From NCBI GenBank assembly GCA_013397935.1, contig VZRN01005892.1:1073459-1137458 (forward strand): a DNA stretch of 64,000 nt. Direction: 5' to 3'. This DNA is from Dasyornis broadbenti (Eukaryota; Chordata; Aves; Passeriformes; Dasyornithidae). Positions 1 through 10,020 of the stretch are shown here, piece after piece. A program made the position numbers and the translations under genes. A model generated the notes under the pieces. That model was not told the DNA's origin, made no database searches, and saw only the letters and a program-made list of their open reading frames with translations. The first letter of the stretch is position 1; every line of letters starts with the position of its first letter.

Positions 1-2445
1 GTGGTCCAGAGCAGCAGATTTAGCATTGCCCTACAGGCTTTAATAAGAAAATTCTGTTGCCAGTTTTGACCTCTCAATATTATTCTCTCTAAAGAAAATG
101 CCTATATTAGTAGAAGGCTAATACTGCAAAGGTAAAAGAAAATCTGAAATGCTGAAAGGGTGGAAAATGCAACCCTTAAAGATTGCAAATACCGTTAAAT
201 GAACAAAGCTTGAAGAGACAGATCTTTTTTTACTTCTGCTTCCTTTGTTAGGCCCAGGCTTTTTCTTCCTGGGCTCTGCAACTTCTGCAGCAACCCAGAG
301 CCAGTTTTTCTCAATTCTTCTATTTATAGCAAGTCATCACTTGAAGTCCTTAGTCTCCTTTTGAGATATTCTCCCATGGCAGTATTTTCATATAGGTTGT
401 GAATTTTCTTTTCATCTCTGGGTAGTCTCATATTTTTTGTTACAGCAATCTGGGCCTTTCTTGCAATGAATCAAAGTTCAAATTCCTTCACCTTTGAGAC
501 TTTTAATCCTCTCACTTCCCCTTGGGGGAAGAAAGAGAAGTGTATGGAGGGAGCTGGAGATAAAGGGTAGTGCATAAGGTTAATTTTCAGGTGAATTGGT
601 TGCTGTTTTGACATTCTTGCTTTCTTTGCAGACATCTTTTCATTCCTTTTATGCTGCAAAATTATTAGATATGCAAGAACAAAACTCCTCAAAGCTATGC
701 TCCAAAAGCCTATTAAAAATAGTCTGCAAGCAGATCAGTGTGAACACACGTCAACACCTGAGTGTTTCCCAAGTGGCTCGAGCACTCAGTGGTGTGATAA
801 CAAGACATGTGGGAGGATTTTTCCTGGCTTTTGTCTTTCACATATTGATGCTCCTGACTTTTCAAAATTCATTTCATCAAGTGGTACTGCAACTGAAACA
901 ACAGAAACGCAAGAATGAGGTAGTTTAAGGTGTTTGCGGTGGTATGTTTTGCCTGTGGGCCATCATTTCTAATTCATCCCATTCAGAAATTGCTGCCAAA
1001 TGACAGCTGTTTGCTGGCCAACACGAAGAGATTTAGCTGGTAGCTCCTGCCGGACAGATGTCTGGAGTGAGGAAAGTGTGAGTGTAGCTGGCATGTGTTT
1101 GGTTTTCAGAGCCTGGAAAATGGGGGTGTATCGCAGCTGCAGCTGCTTCAGTGTAGGAAGGTTAAACAAGATACCTGATTTTAGGTAACCAAGAGCTCAG
1201 CACGTGCACAATTAAACTCCCCCACACTCTGGGGCTGGATGCTGATGTTTTGGGGCTAATCACTTGCTGGGTTTCCACGAGCACTGTGCGTGGAGGGAGA
1301 AGGGGGACTGTAGATGGCTGTGCAGAGGGATGTGGGAGGAGACTGCACTGTGGGGTGACCAGCTCGTTGGTACTCCATAAGCCCAGGAGGTTCCTCAGCT
1401 GTATTGCCAATTGATACCTTTCTAGAGTGTGAGCAATCAGTAACAGAAAGTAATAGAGGGGAAAAAACATCTCTGATTCATCTTTCTTTGTGTTGGACGT
1501 ATGTAACACTAGAATTAATATTTTGAAAACCATGAATTACTTCATGTAAAATCTGTGCTGCTAAGCAGAAAATCTATCCCGCTGAGAAAAATATAAGGCA
1601 AATTCTTCAGTATAATGTCTGGTTTTGTGGGGAAGGAAGAGGGAAGATTTTACAGTTTACAATACCACAGAACTTTGAGATATTTAAACAGGCAAGTGAA
1701 TGATAGGTTTGAGTCACTATTGTGAAAACAGTTTTGGATTTTGGATTTGCAGCAGCAATAGAGATTGCCTAAGCAGAGACATGGGGTCAAATTTTTGCTA
1801 CTCCTCAATCACATTTTGTTTGCTTTGACATGATGCAAACCATAAAAAGGGCTTAGGTGACTGGTTCAGTGCTCTGCTTGTGTGACGTGGAAGTGGCACA
1901 GAGCCCTGGTGAGTAGCTCCTGCAGCAGAACTGGGTGTCAGGGCCAGGGCATTGCCAGGGCACTTGGGTGAATCCGGAGGTGTGGAGTACTCACTGTTCA
2001 GCTGGGCAGAGGAATGTGCTCCTGCATTGTCCTGGCAAACAATCTGAGCAGCACTGCACCTGGGATCATGCTGTACACAGTTACTGTGCCTTCAAGAGTT
2101 AGGATTTCCAGTACTGCATACTTGGACACTCCTTTATGTGTTTGAAAACTGCATCAGTTTTTGGTTTTTAACATTGCAAAAATCCCCCGAATGGATGTGT
2201 TACTTTTCCAGAATTAAAAAAGAAATAGTGTTTCATGGAGAACAGTGGGAAGGAACACATTGCTATGATACAGGAGTTTTAGCTCTATTTTAAGAAATAC
2301 TTTTTCCTAAATTTGCCTTGTTTTTTAGTGCTAGTGTTTAAACAGATTGCCTTTGGAGTTGTAAATGGAATTTATTTTCTCTAATGTCATGTTATTCATT
2401 TCCCTAAACCTGACTGTAACTTTCCTGGGTGGTTTCTCCCTGCAG
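1..2445 (+). other. NELL2: NELL2 intron, 3' part (upstream of EGF exon A)
   Basis: This is the downstream end of an intron whose 5' end lies outside the window. I see no coding exon, RNA gene or recognisable transposon in it. Short open frames on both strands, the longest about 120 codons, show no recognisable domain. The last 40 bases carry the splicing signals for the next exon: a CTGAC branch-point-like motif at 2410-2414, a pyrimidine-rich stretch from about 2421, and the CAG acceptor ending at 2445. Confidence 0.85.
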
Positions 2446-2571
2446 ACATTGACGAGTGTGCTGCCAAGATGCACTACTGCCACGCCAACACCGTGTGCGT
2501 TAACCTGCCTGGCTCCTACCGCTGTGACTGTGTCGCGGGCTATGTCCGTGTGGATGACTTCTCCTGCACAG
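2446..2571 (+). CDS. NELL2: NELL2 coding exon A: calcium-binding EGF-like domain
   Basis: A 126-bp internal exon encoding one complete EGF-like domain of NELL2, a secreted, multimeric neuronal glycoprotein with thrombospondin-like N-terminal, VWC and EGF-like domains, implicated in axon guidance through Robo-family receptors. The first two bases complete an Asp codon begun in the previous exon, and the frame then reads IDECAAKMHYCHANTVCVN and on to DDFSCT. Six cysteines have EGF spacing. The DIDEC start and the CVNLPGSYRC segment fit the calcium-binding EGF consensus and the Asn/Asp beta-hydroxylation pattern C-x-N-x4-Y-x-C. AAKMHYCHANTVC matches NELL2 as I recall it and differs from NELL1. 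Compared with remembered human NELL2, Ser replaces Leu in LPGSYRC and CVAGYVRVDD replaces CVPGYIRVDD. The acceptor is ...CCCTGCAG and the donor is G/GTGAGC, so the exon is phase 1/1 and could be skipped without shifting frame. It is probably the second of six EGF domains; the exon number is not known. Confidence 0.95.
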
Positions 2572-2601
2572 GTGAGCTCCCAGGTACAGCAGCAGCACTG
2601 C

Positions 2602-2703
2602 TACACTCCGTGCCTTGTGTGTATGACCTACCTGCTGAGCACTCCCAGCTCTCACACTCTGTGTCTTGTGTGTGTTACTCACCTTCTGACTGCTCCCAAA
2701 TGC
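2602..2703 (+). repeat. Imperfect 51-bp tandem duplication just inside the intron
   Basis: Two adjacent copies with a period of 51 bp (2602-2652 and 2653-2703) share the core ACTCYGTGYCTTGTGTGT and a CACTCCC/TGCTCCC-type end. The repeat starts 30 bases after the splice donor. Because 51 is a multiple of three, the duplication keeps the EGF exon's reading frame open into the intron. No function is implied. Confidence 0.65.
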
Positions 2704-5700
2704 CACACCGCAGCTGGGCCTTTGCCAGCATGAAAGTTAGGCACAAGCAGGGTAGGTAAATGTGGAAGGAAGTGCCTTTCCCCTGTGTGGGCCCTTTGGG
2801 ATGAATTTGGAAGGTGGCTGAAGGCCTGTGGTGCACCCACTGAGGTCCCTTCACGTCCCACATCTGCTTTCTGCGCGAGGTGCAGGGGTTGAGATCAGAT
2901 CACATGTGTGGTGAGGAGAAATAAGACTTTATCAGCTCTGGTCTGGAACTGCTCAGTGGATTGAAACACAAGATATTACCCAGGAGGAGAAGCTTTCTGC
3001 ACAGAGACGACACAAGTCTGCGAAAGGAGAACTGAAATGCATAAATTTCTCAAATCCAATTGTTGTTAGGCAGTTTGGAAAATGTTGTTAACGCTGAGAA
3101 TTAATGTCTCAAGAGCTATGACATGTTTTTTAGAAAAGAGAGCAAGTGTGATAGCATTAGACAGTAAATCTAGTTATTTTTTAAAAAATATCTATCTGCA
3201 AAATGAGCTCTAAAAATTCTTAGTGGAAGGTAGGTAGGTCTCATTTCCATTTAGGGGTTTCTAAGAGGCCTTCTCTGGTAGTCTTGGAAAAATATGAGAA
3301 GCTGCTGGACTGCTCATCCCAGCTCTGCCTAGCTGGATAACATCTTTCAATCACAGCGCTCCAGAAGGTCTGATCTTAGGATTGTTTTGATGGTGCACGT
3401 GTCATGCAGAGGAGGAAAATATCAGGCAGGTTTATTGAAATGGATGTAAAGCAGCCTGTCACAATACCGTGTTTAGAATGGTGTTGGGTGAGGTGTTTTC
3501 TGAAGTGGAAAGGTGGCACAGGGGTATTCAATACGAGAACGATTTCCAGCCCGGAATAACTACATTGTAGTGCATGTTATCCTTAGGGAAGGTCCTAAGA
3601 AATGTTGACTTTCATGATGACAGCATGTCTTTGAGCTAATATTGTATAATTTATAAAACTGCAGGAAAGTCCTGCCCACCTCTTGAGAGAGACTGATACT
3701 AAATAGCTGTCAGGAAGCTGATTTTTATTTTGCCCAAAGAGTCATTATTTCTGTATAATCTGTCTCTTTTCAGTTTTTCTTGATCTTTTACAATCTGACA
3801 TGACAGATTCAGCCCTTAAATTCTGTGCTGTGTGAGGTATCAGCCTTCACAGTGATGGGGAGAGTGGTTTTGGTAATCTGACTCTTGCTTTTCCATATAT
3901 GCACTACTAATTTCCCGATGTGCCATTCTTTCCAGCAAGGCACTGTCATTAGGCACGCAAAGGGTATAAAAAGCAAGGCATTTGTGATTTACTAAAAGAG
4001 TGTGAAGTAGCAAGACAAGTTGCTTGACAGTAATGGGGGAACATTCACTTAAAGTGCATGCACACAAAAAATCCAGGGAAGGTATCAGTACAAATAATAG
4101 GATGAGGGAGACCATTATTTCTTGCAGGTTTATCGTCTTGGAAAAAAACAGTTCATTTTTGACATCGTAGTTAAAAAGCAGAGCAAGTGCTTTACATAGA
4201 TCGGGAGAAACGTGGTTCATTGCTTGTTGTATCTAGAAACAATTGTTTGTTGTAATATTAAATGTTCAAATAAATACTGTGCCATAGAGGCACTAATCCT
4301 CTCTTTGTATTTCGCATTATGTCTATATAGACTTTCAGCAGTAAAAGCAATGATTAAAAAAAAAGCAATAAAAAAAAAATACTTAAGTAATTTTCCCTTA
4401 TACTGACACCAAATCCTTAGCATACACAATAGACTGTAGCTATTAGTCAGGTTTTAAAAATTTTGTTACTCTTTATTCAAACAAAATAGATGCGAAATTT
4501 TCTTGTTGTGGAGCCATGCATTTGGAGACAAATCTGAAAGCCTGAGATGAGTTGGTGTTCTGGTTAAAATCGTGTGTGTATGGAATAAGGCTCTGAAGGG
4601 TTCAGGATAAAGATGAAGTTTCAGATGTAAGTGCTTAAGGCACGTTGCATGTATTTTATCCACTGTTGGCCCTAAAGCAGAGTTATTGCATAGAGCAGGA
4701 GGGATCATGTTTTGGGAAGCCTGAGTCTAATCCATCAAGGTACAAAATCATCTGCAGTTGAGCAGATTCTGGCTGTTGCTGGGCAGGCATGTGCTTGGTG
4801 GCCTTGGTGGCTGATGCCCCAGCACTGGCAGCTTTCAAAAGGTGGAGAGCAGTTGTATGTGAAAGGCATAAATCAGAAATAATTTTTAAGCTGAATGAAA
4901 TGTTTCAATTTGATATTGAGGGTGTTTTATCTTTATAAAAAGGAATGGAGTGACTAGTGAAATGCTGTGTCAATTTGAATTGAGCAAAATGAAATTAATT
5001 TGGATATTGCTGAATTTTAAATGTGCTCTTTCCAGTGTTTTCTTTAAAACAGCACATCTTAATGAAATTAAACTAATTTGTACTGATTTGACATTGCTGA
5101 AAGTTTTTTTCCTGGAACAATTTTTGGATAATTGTTTCCAACTGTGAAGTGGAATTTCTGAGGTTATCAGTAAGAAGCTGCTGTGTTGGAAGATGTGCTG
5201 ATTGCACAGAAAATGCAGTCATAGGGACAGAGCAACTAAAACAATATTCTGGGTGAAGTCTACAATTATATTATACTCTCAACTACGATTTAAAATGAAG
5301 TAGTGACTGTTTTAATAAATAATCAGTGTTCAGTCTCACATAAGCAAAATACCTGGGATGTTCAGATATTCTGTGACAGATTATTCAGCCTAGTAATAAC
5401 TTCAGCCTGTGTTCACCAAGAAAGGTACATTAGTGTTTGTCTGCTTACCTGTTTGTAGAGCTTTGTGCTCTGCATGTTAATTAAGCTGTTGAGTGAAAGA
5501 CGGCTTTATTAAGAAAAGTTACCCTTGAATAGGAACTTGCTTTTCAGTCTCTTCCTGTGGCACTGGCAGGTTGTTTATCTGTTCTCTAGTAAATCACAGT
5601 CTTGTCCTTACCGAAACTGGCAGCAAGATTTGCTGCTCCAGATGTTCTCATTTACTGGAATCTACTGATTTAAAGCATTTGATTGATTCCCACAGGTTTT

Positions 5701-6247
5701 TACGCTGGTTGCTTGTGGAAGAAAAGTTCTCTTGGGTTGCTTGCTTCTAATGTTGCAGTTTGGGAGCTTGCTTCAGAAGTGCATTATTTCATTTTATGCT
5801 TTTTGAAGCACTATAATTACATAATAAAAATACAGTCGTTTTATTTTTGATGGGCTGCATCTGTTCTGTGGTATGATTTTCTGTAGTTTGAAACTAGAAT
5901 ATATAGTTTCTATATCTCACTGCCATTCAGTCAAGTATGCAAATGCTTTTTCATCTTAATAAGCTATAAGTTATCTGTAATGACCGCATATATCATGCTG
6001 ATAGGAACAGAAAACAGTGTGGGTAGGTTTCATCTCTTTTTGCATAGTGCTGGCATTTTCTAGGAACACAATTACCATGATCACAACCAAGATTTCTGGC
6101 CTTTAACACCTATGATAACCATTTAAAACATAATCTCTAATTTTGCAATGTTCTCCTTGGGGCTGCGTGGAACACCAAATACTTCCTCAAATCCTGCAGT
6201 CATTCAAAGTTCATTTTATGTAGTCACTACTGGGCTTGAACGCTGCA
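2704..6247 (+). other. Intronic sequence without recognisable features
   Basis: AT-rich single-copy-looking intron sequence. I see no exon-like reading frame with homology, no CR1 or LTR similarity and no structured RNA. Short A-runs occur around 4353-4380. Confidence 0.7.
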
Positions 6248-6334
6248 TTTTGTTTGGTTTGGGGTTTTTTTTTTTGTTGTTTTGGTTTTTTTTGTTTGTT
6301 TGGTCGGGTTTTTTTGTTGTTGCGTGTTTTTTGT
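6248..6334 (+). repeat. T/G-rich low-complexity tract
   Basis: A run of T-stretches interrupted by G, of the form TTTTTGTTGTTTTGG, about 87 bp long. It may be a degraded poly-T or the reverse of a poly-A tail, but no adjacent retrotransposon body is recognisable. Confidence 0.8.
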
Positions 6335-7902
6335 TAATTTGCTACAGATATTTACTGATTATGTAATAAAGCTTAAAGACCTTTTCAAATGAGAGTTCTA
6401 GGAGATTTTTCTTTCTCTATTTCCATGTGTTACTCATGGCCGCTCTTCTAAGTGAAGAAGCCTCCTTTGGACTTGAGGATGTGTCAGCCCCTTTTGTCCT
6501 AGGTTTATCTTTCCAGGAAGTAGTGTGGAAATTTATCTGCCCATCCGACACGTCAGGAGTACCCATTCTGCCAAGATGGGGTGAGACCTGTGCAAGAACC
6601 CTTTTCTTTATGCACCAATCTATGCTGGCAGGTATTTTCCTCAGTGAAAATACTCCATATTTTACTTTTCTGCATGGTGTTTGAATACTGGACTGCTCTT
6701 AATCCTTTTGCAGTCCTCATTTGCTGTGATGGCGTTCCTAGAATTTCTTTAACCTTTGGCTTCTCAAAGCAGTGAGTTGCTAAAATATTTGTATGTCACT
6801 TGCAAGAAGCAAGCTTTTATCTACCACAGAAATGGGAAGTATTTTTAAAACACACAGTTCAGTATTCTAATTCTGCGGAAAAACTGATGATACATAGAAA
6901 TATATTATTTAGAAATCTTAGAATAGAAATACATTATTTAGAAGAAGCCTTAGAATATAAATCTTAGTCTTGAGTTTATATTCTAATTTGATTTACAGCA
7001 TGGGTAGAGAAGAGGAAGCAAGAAAACTTAATGATTTTGTCAGGTTATCCCATAAGCTCCTTCACTTCCATCCTATGTGGTTTCTGCAGCAGCATTCAGT
7101 TTTGAATGTAATGCACTTTTCAGAACAAGCCCTTCTGCAGCATGTTATTAGAAAAGTTGTGCCTAAAGCATAGAATAACATAAGACTTCTGAGAAATCTC
7201 ATTTTCAAGGAAAAAAAAGTCAGAAACGCTTTCTCCTGCTCTTCCCTTCTTCCCCTCCCCTATCTGTGAAAGGCAACTCAACTGCAGAAATTTCCTGCTA
7301 TAGTTAGAACAAACGTTCAAATTGTTTGCTATTACTAAAATTGATGCCTTTGTATTTCCTTTGCTGGGGTTTACCTGTCAGGTTCAAGGTGGTGTAGTTG
7401 ACCCCATAATAATGCTAATAATGCAGCAGGTGTCACCACAGTGAGGTGGCAGTCTCAAAGGGTGGGTCACTGGCCTCACATCCAGAATCACTGCATGTGT
7501 TTGTAGAAGACCTGAATAGAAGCTTTTAGGCAGACAATTGATAACATGGTCACTCTTTGAAAGATAGTGCTGTTCCTGAAATCTAATCTGCCGACCTTCT
7601 TTTCCACTCTTCTTGCTGAACTAAATTAGCATTCGAGAAAGCAACGTTGTTATTTTTGGTGTGGCACTTGCACTTCCCAAGTGCTGTGCGGGTCTGGGAT
7701 GTTCAGGGAGATCGGTAAACAGTTGTTACGGCTGTTCTTGTGGTGGGCTGGGCTTAGTGAATTCACAGACTTGTCTGCTGGCTGGAAACACGAGTCTGGG
7801 GCAGCAGGCAATGAAGGCAGGTCTGTGGTGGAATAGTTTTCAGGTTTGTTTTGGTAAAGAGCTCTCTTTAGGTCTTGCTGTTCTAAAGGATATCATTAGG
7901 AT
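6335..7902 (+). other. Intronic sequence with one small tandem duplication
   Basis: No gene or named transposon is visible. At 6896-6956 a segment reading AGAAATAYATTATTTAGAA occurs twice in tandem (6896-6924 and 6925-6956, differing by a 3-bp insertion and a few substitutions). The remainder looks unique. The last bases before 7903 are the insertion-site flank of the solo LTR. Confidence 0.65.
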
Positions 7903-7907
7903 CTTGC
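7903..7907. repeat. Target-site duplication, left copy (CTTGC)
   Basis: The five bases CTTGC directly precede the LTR and recur directly after it at 9025-9029. A 5-bp duplication is typical of class III (ERVL-like) integrations. Confidence 0.8.
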
Positions 7908-9024
7908 TGCGGTGGGGTGACCCTGGCTGGATTCAGGGCACCCACCACAGCCTCTCCATCACTTCCCTCCGTGACTGGGCAGGGGAGAGAAAATATAACA
8001 AAGATTCATTAGTTAATGACTGGGAGAGATCACTTACCAAATACTGTCATGGGCAAAACAGACTCAAATTAGAGATATTAATTGAATTCATTACTAACAA
8101 AATCAGAGCAGGATAATGAGAAGTAAAAACAGACCTTAAAAAACACCTCCCCACCATCCCTCCTTCCTTCCTGAGCTCTGCCTTTTCCCGCCAGTGGTGC
8201 AGGGAGATGAGGAGTGGGGGTTATGGTCAGTTCATCACATGCTGCTCCTGGCACTGCTCAGGGACAGGAGTCCTTCCCTTGCTCCAGCAGGGAGTTATTC
8301 CCACAGGAGACAGTTTTCCATGAACTTCTCCAGCGTGAGTCCATCGCACAGACAAGGGTTCTCCACAGGCTGATGCAAGGTGGGTCACTCTTCCATGGGG
8401 TGCAGTCCTTCAGGAATAGGCTGCTCCAGCCTGGGTTCCTCACAGGGTCACAAGTCCTACCGGGGAACCTGCTCCAGTGTGGGCTCCTCTGTCCACAGGT
8501 CAGCACATCCCTGCCAGAATTCTGCTCCAGCATGGATCTCCCATGGGTTCACAGCCTCCTCTCAGGCATCTACCGGCCCTGGTGTGAGGGCTTCTAGGGG
8601 CTGCAGGTGGATCTGTGCATCCCCATGGCCCTCCATGGGCTGCAGGGGCACAGCTGCCTCACCCTGGGCTGCACCAGGGGCTGCACCAGGGCAATCTCAG
8701 CTCTGGCACCTGGAGCAGCTCCTGCCCCTCCTTCTGCCCTGACTTGGGTGTCTGCAGAGCTGTTCCTCTCACATATTCTCACCCTGCTCTTCTCTGGCTG
8801 AAATGATATCTCTGCAATAACTTTTTTCCATCTTGTTCTTAAATATGTCCTCAGGGGCGTTATTATCATTCTTGATTAGCCCAGCCTTGGCCAGCAGCAG
8901 GTCCATCCTGGAACCAGCTGGCCTTGGTTCTGCCAGACATGGAGGAAGCTTCTGGGAGCTTCTCACAGAAGCCACCCCTGTAGCCCCACCAACCACCAAA
9001 ATCTGGCCACACAAATCCAATACA
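7908..9024 (-). mobile_element. Solo LTR of a passerine endogenous retrovirus family (ERVL-like)
   Basis: An element of 1,117 bp that reads on the minus strand from TGTATTGGATTTGTGTGG to a CA end (TGCGG... on the plus strand). It has the canonical TG...CA termini and a perfect 5-bp target duplication. I recognise the sequence as a very common songbird LTR family: the opening TGTGTTGGGTTTGTGTGGCC-like segment, the central array of 'ctgcagcccatgg' and 'ctggagcag' phrases, and the AT-rich 3' part before the end. No internal retroviral sequence or second LTR flanks it, so it is a solo LTR left by recombination. The open frames on both strands here belong to the repeat and are not genes. The family name is from memory and the exact subfamily is unknown. 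Confidence 0.85.
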
Positions 9025-9029
9025 CTTGC
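9025..9029. repeat. Target-site duplication, right copy (CTTGC)
   Basis: The second copy of CTTGC, directly after the LTR terminus at 9024, matches 7903-7907 exactly. Confidence 0.8.
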
Positions 9030-9050
9030 CTAATACTACATAATTTTTTA

Positions 9051-10020
9051 TAGAATCATAGTATGATTTGGGTTCTAAAGGACCTTAAAGATCATCTAGC
9101 CCCACCTCCCCTTGCCATGGGCAGGGACACCTTCCACTATCCCAGGTTGCTCCAGGTTGCTCAGAGCCCCATCCCACCAGGCCTTGGACACTCCAGGAAT
9201 GGGGCACCCACAAGTTCTCTGGGCAACCTGTGCCAGTGCCCCATCATCCTCATAGTGAAGAGTTTCTTCCTAATGTCTAATCTAAACCTTCCTTCTTTAA
9301 TTTTTAAGCTATTGCCCCTTGTTCTGTCACTGTGTGTCCCTGTAAAAAGTCTCTTTTCGGTTTTCTTACAGGCCCTCTTTAGGTACTGGAAGGTGCTGGA
9401 AGGTCTCTCCAGAGCCTTCTCGTCTCCAGGCTGAACAACCTCAACCCTTTGAGCATCTTTGTGGCCCCCTCTGAACTCTCCCACAGGTCCATGTCCTTCT
9501 TGTTCTGGGGCCCCAGAGCTGGACACAGTGCTCCTGGTGGGGTCTCGTGAGAGCAAAGGGACAGAGTCACCTCCCTCAAGCTGCTTGTCACGCTGCTTTT
9601 CATGCAGCCCAGGATGCGCGTGCTTCCNGAGTCACCTCCCTCAAGCTGCTGGTCACGCTGCTTTTCATGCAGCCCAGGATGCGCGTGCTTCCTGGGCTGC
9701 CAGCGCACATTGCTGGGTTGTGTTGAGCTTCTCACACCCCTGTCCTCCTCCTGAGGAGCTCTCTCAATCCATTCTCTGCCCAGAGAGAATGTCTGTGTGC
9801 TTGGGATTGCCCTGACCTGGGTGCAGGACATGGCACTTGGCCTTGTTGAACTTCATGAGGTTCTGAGATGCCCACCTCTCAAGCCTGTCAAGGTCCCCCA
9901 TGATGGCATCTCTTCCCTCTGGCAAGCACCATTCAGCTTCGTGCCATCAGCAAACTTGCCAAACTTTTCAAGAAAAATGATGAAAATACCTGTTGAGTTG
10001 GGGTCACGGTTGTGTCACTG
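9051..10020 (-). mobile_element. CR1 LINE fragment, 5'-truncated, with RT remnant
   Basis: On the plus strand this begins TAGAATCATAGTATGATTTGG, the reverse of the CR1 3' terminus, followed by the characteristic GACCTTAAAGATCATCTAGC segment, so the element runs on the minus strand. The 3' region and the end of ORF2 are present. Near 9937-9975 the minus strand reads KFGKFADGTKLNG, a decayed reverse-transcriptase motif in which the second catalytic Asp of FADD has become Gly. Frame breaks are frequent, so it is a dead copy. The left part of a 64-bp assembly duplication around a single N (9564-9692) lies inside it. The exact 5' limit is uncertain, at roughly 10.0-10.08 kb. Confidence 0.9.
9564..9692. 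repeat. 64-bp direct duplication around a single N (probable assembly artefact)
   Basis: Bases 9564-9627 and 9629-9692 are the same 64-bp segment with one mismatch (GCTTGTCACG versus GCTGGTCACG). They are separated by one N at 9628. A near-perfect duplicate abutting a one-base gap is what an unmerged contig overlap looks like. The CR1 consensus I know has the segment once. Confidence 0.85.

Noticed and set aside
7661..8116. 151-codon plus-strand frame with an early cysteine-rich part
   Set aside because: It crosses the LTR boundary at 7908 and lacks EGF spacing, so it is not an extra NELL2 exon.
8214..8597. 127-codon plus-strand frame and overlapping frames of about 90-120 codons at 8258-8869
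   Set aside because: These are inside the solo LTR, whose phrase-like internal repeats leave frames open in several phases.
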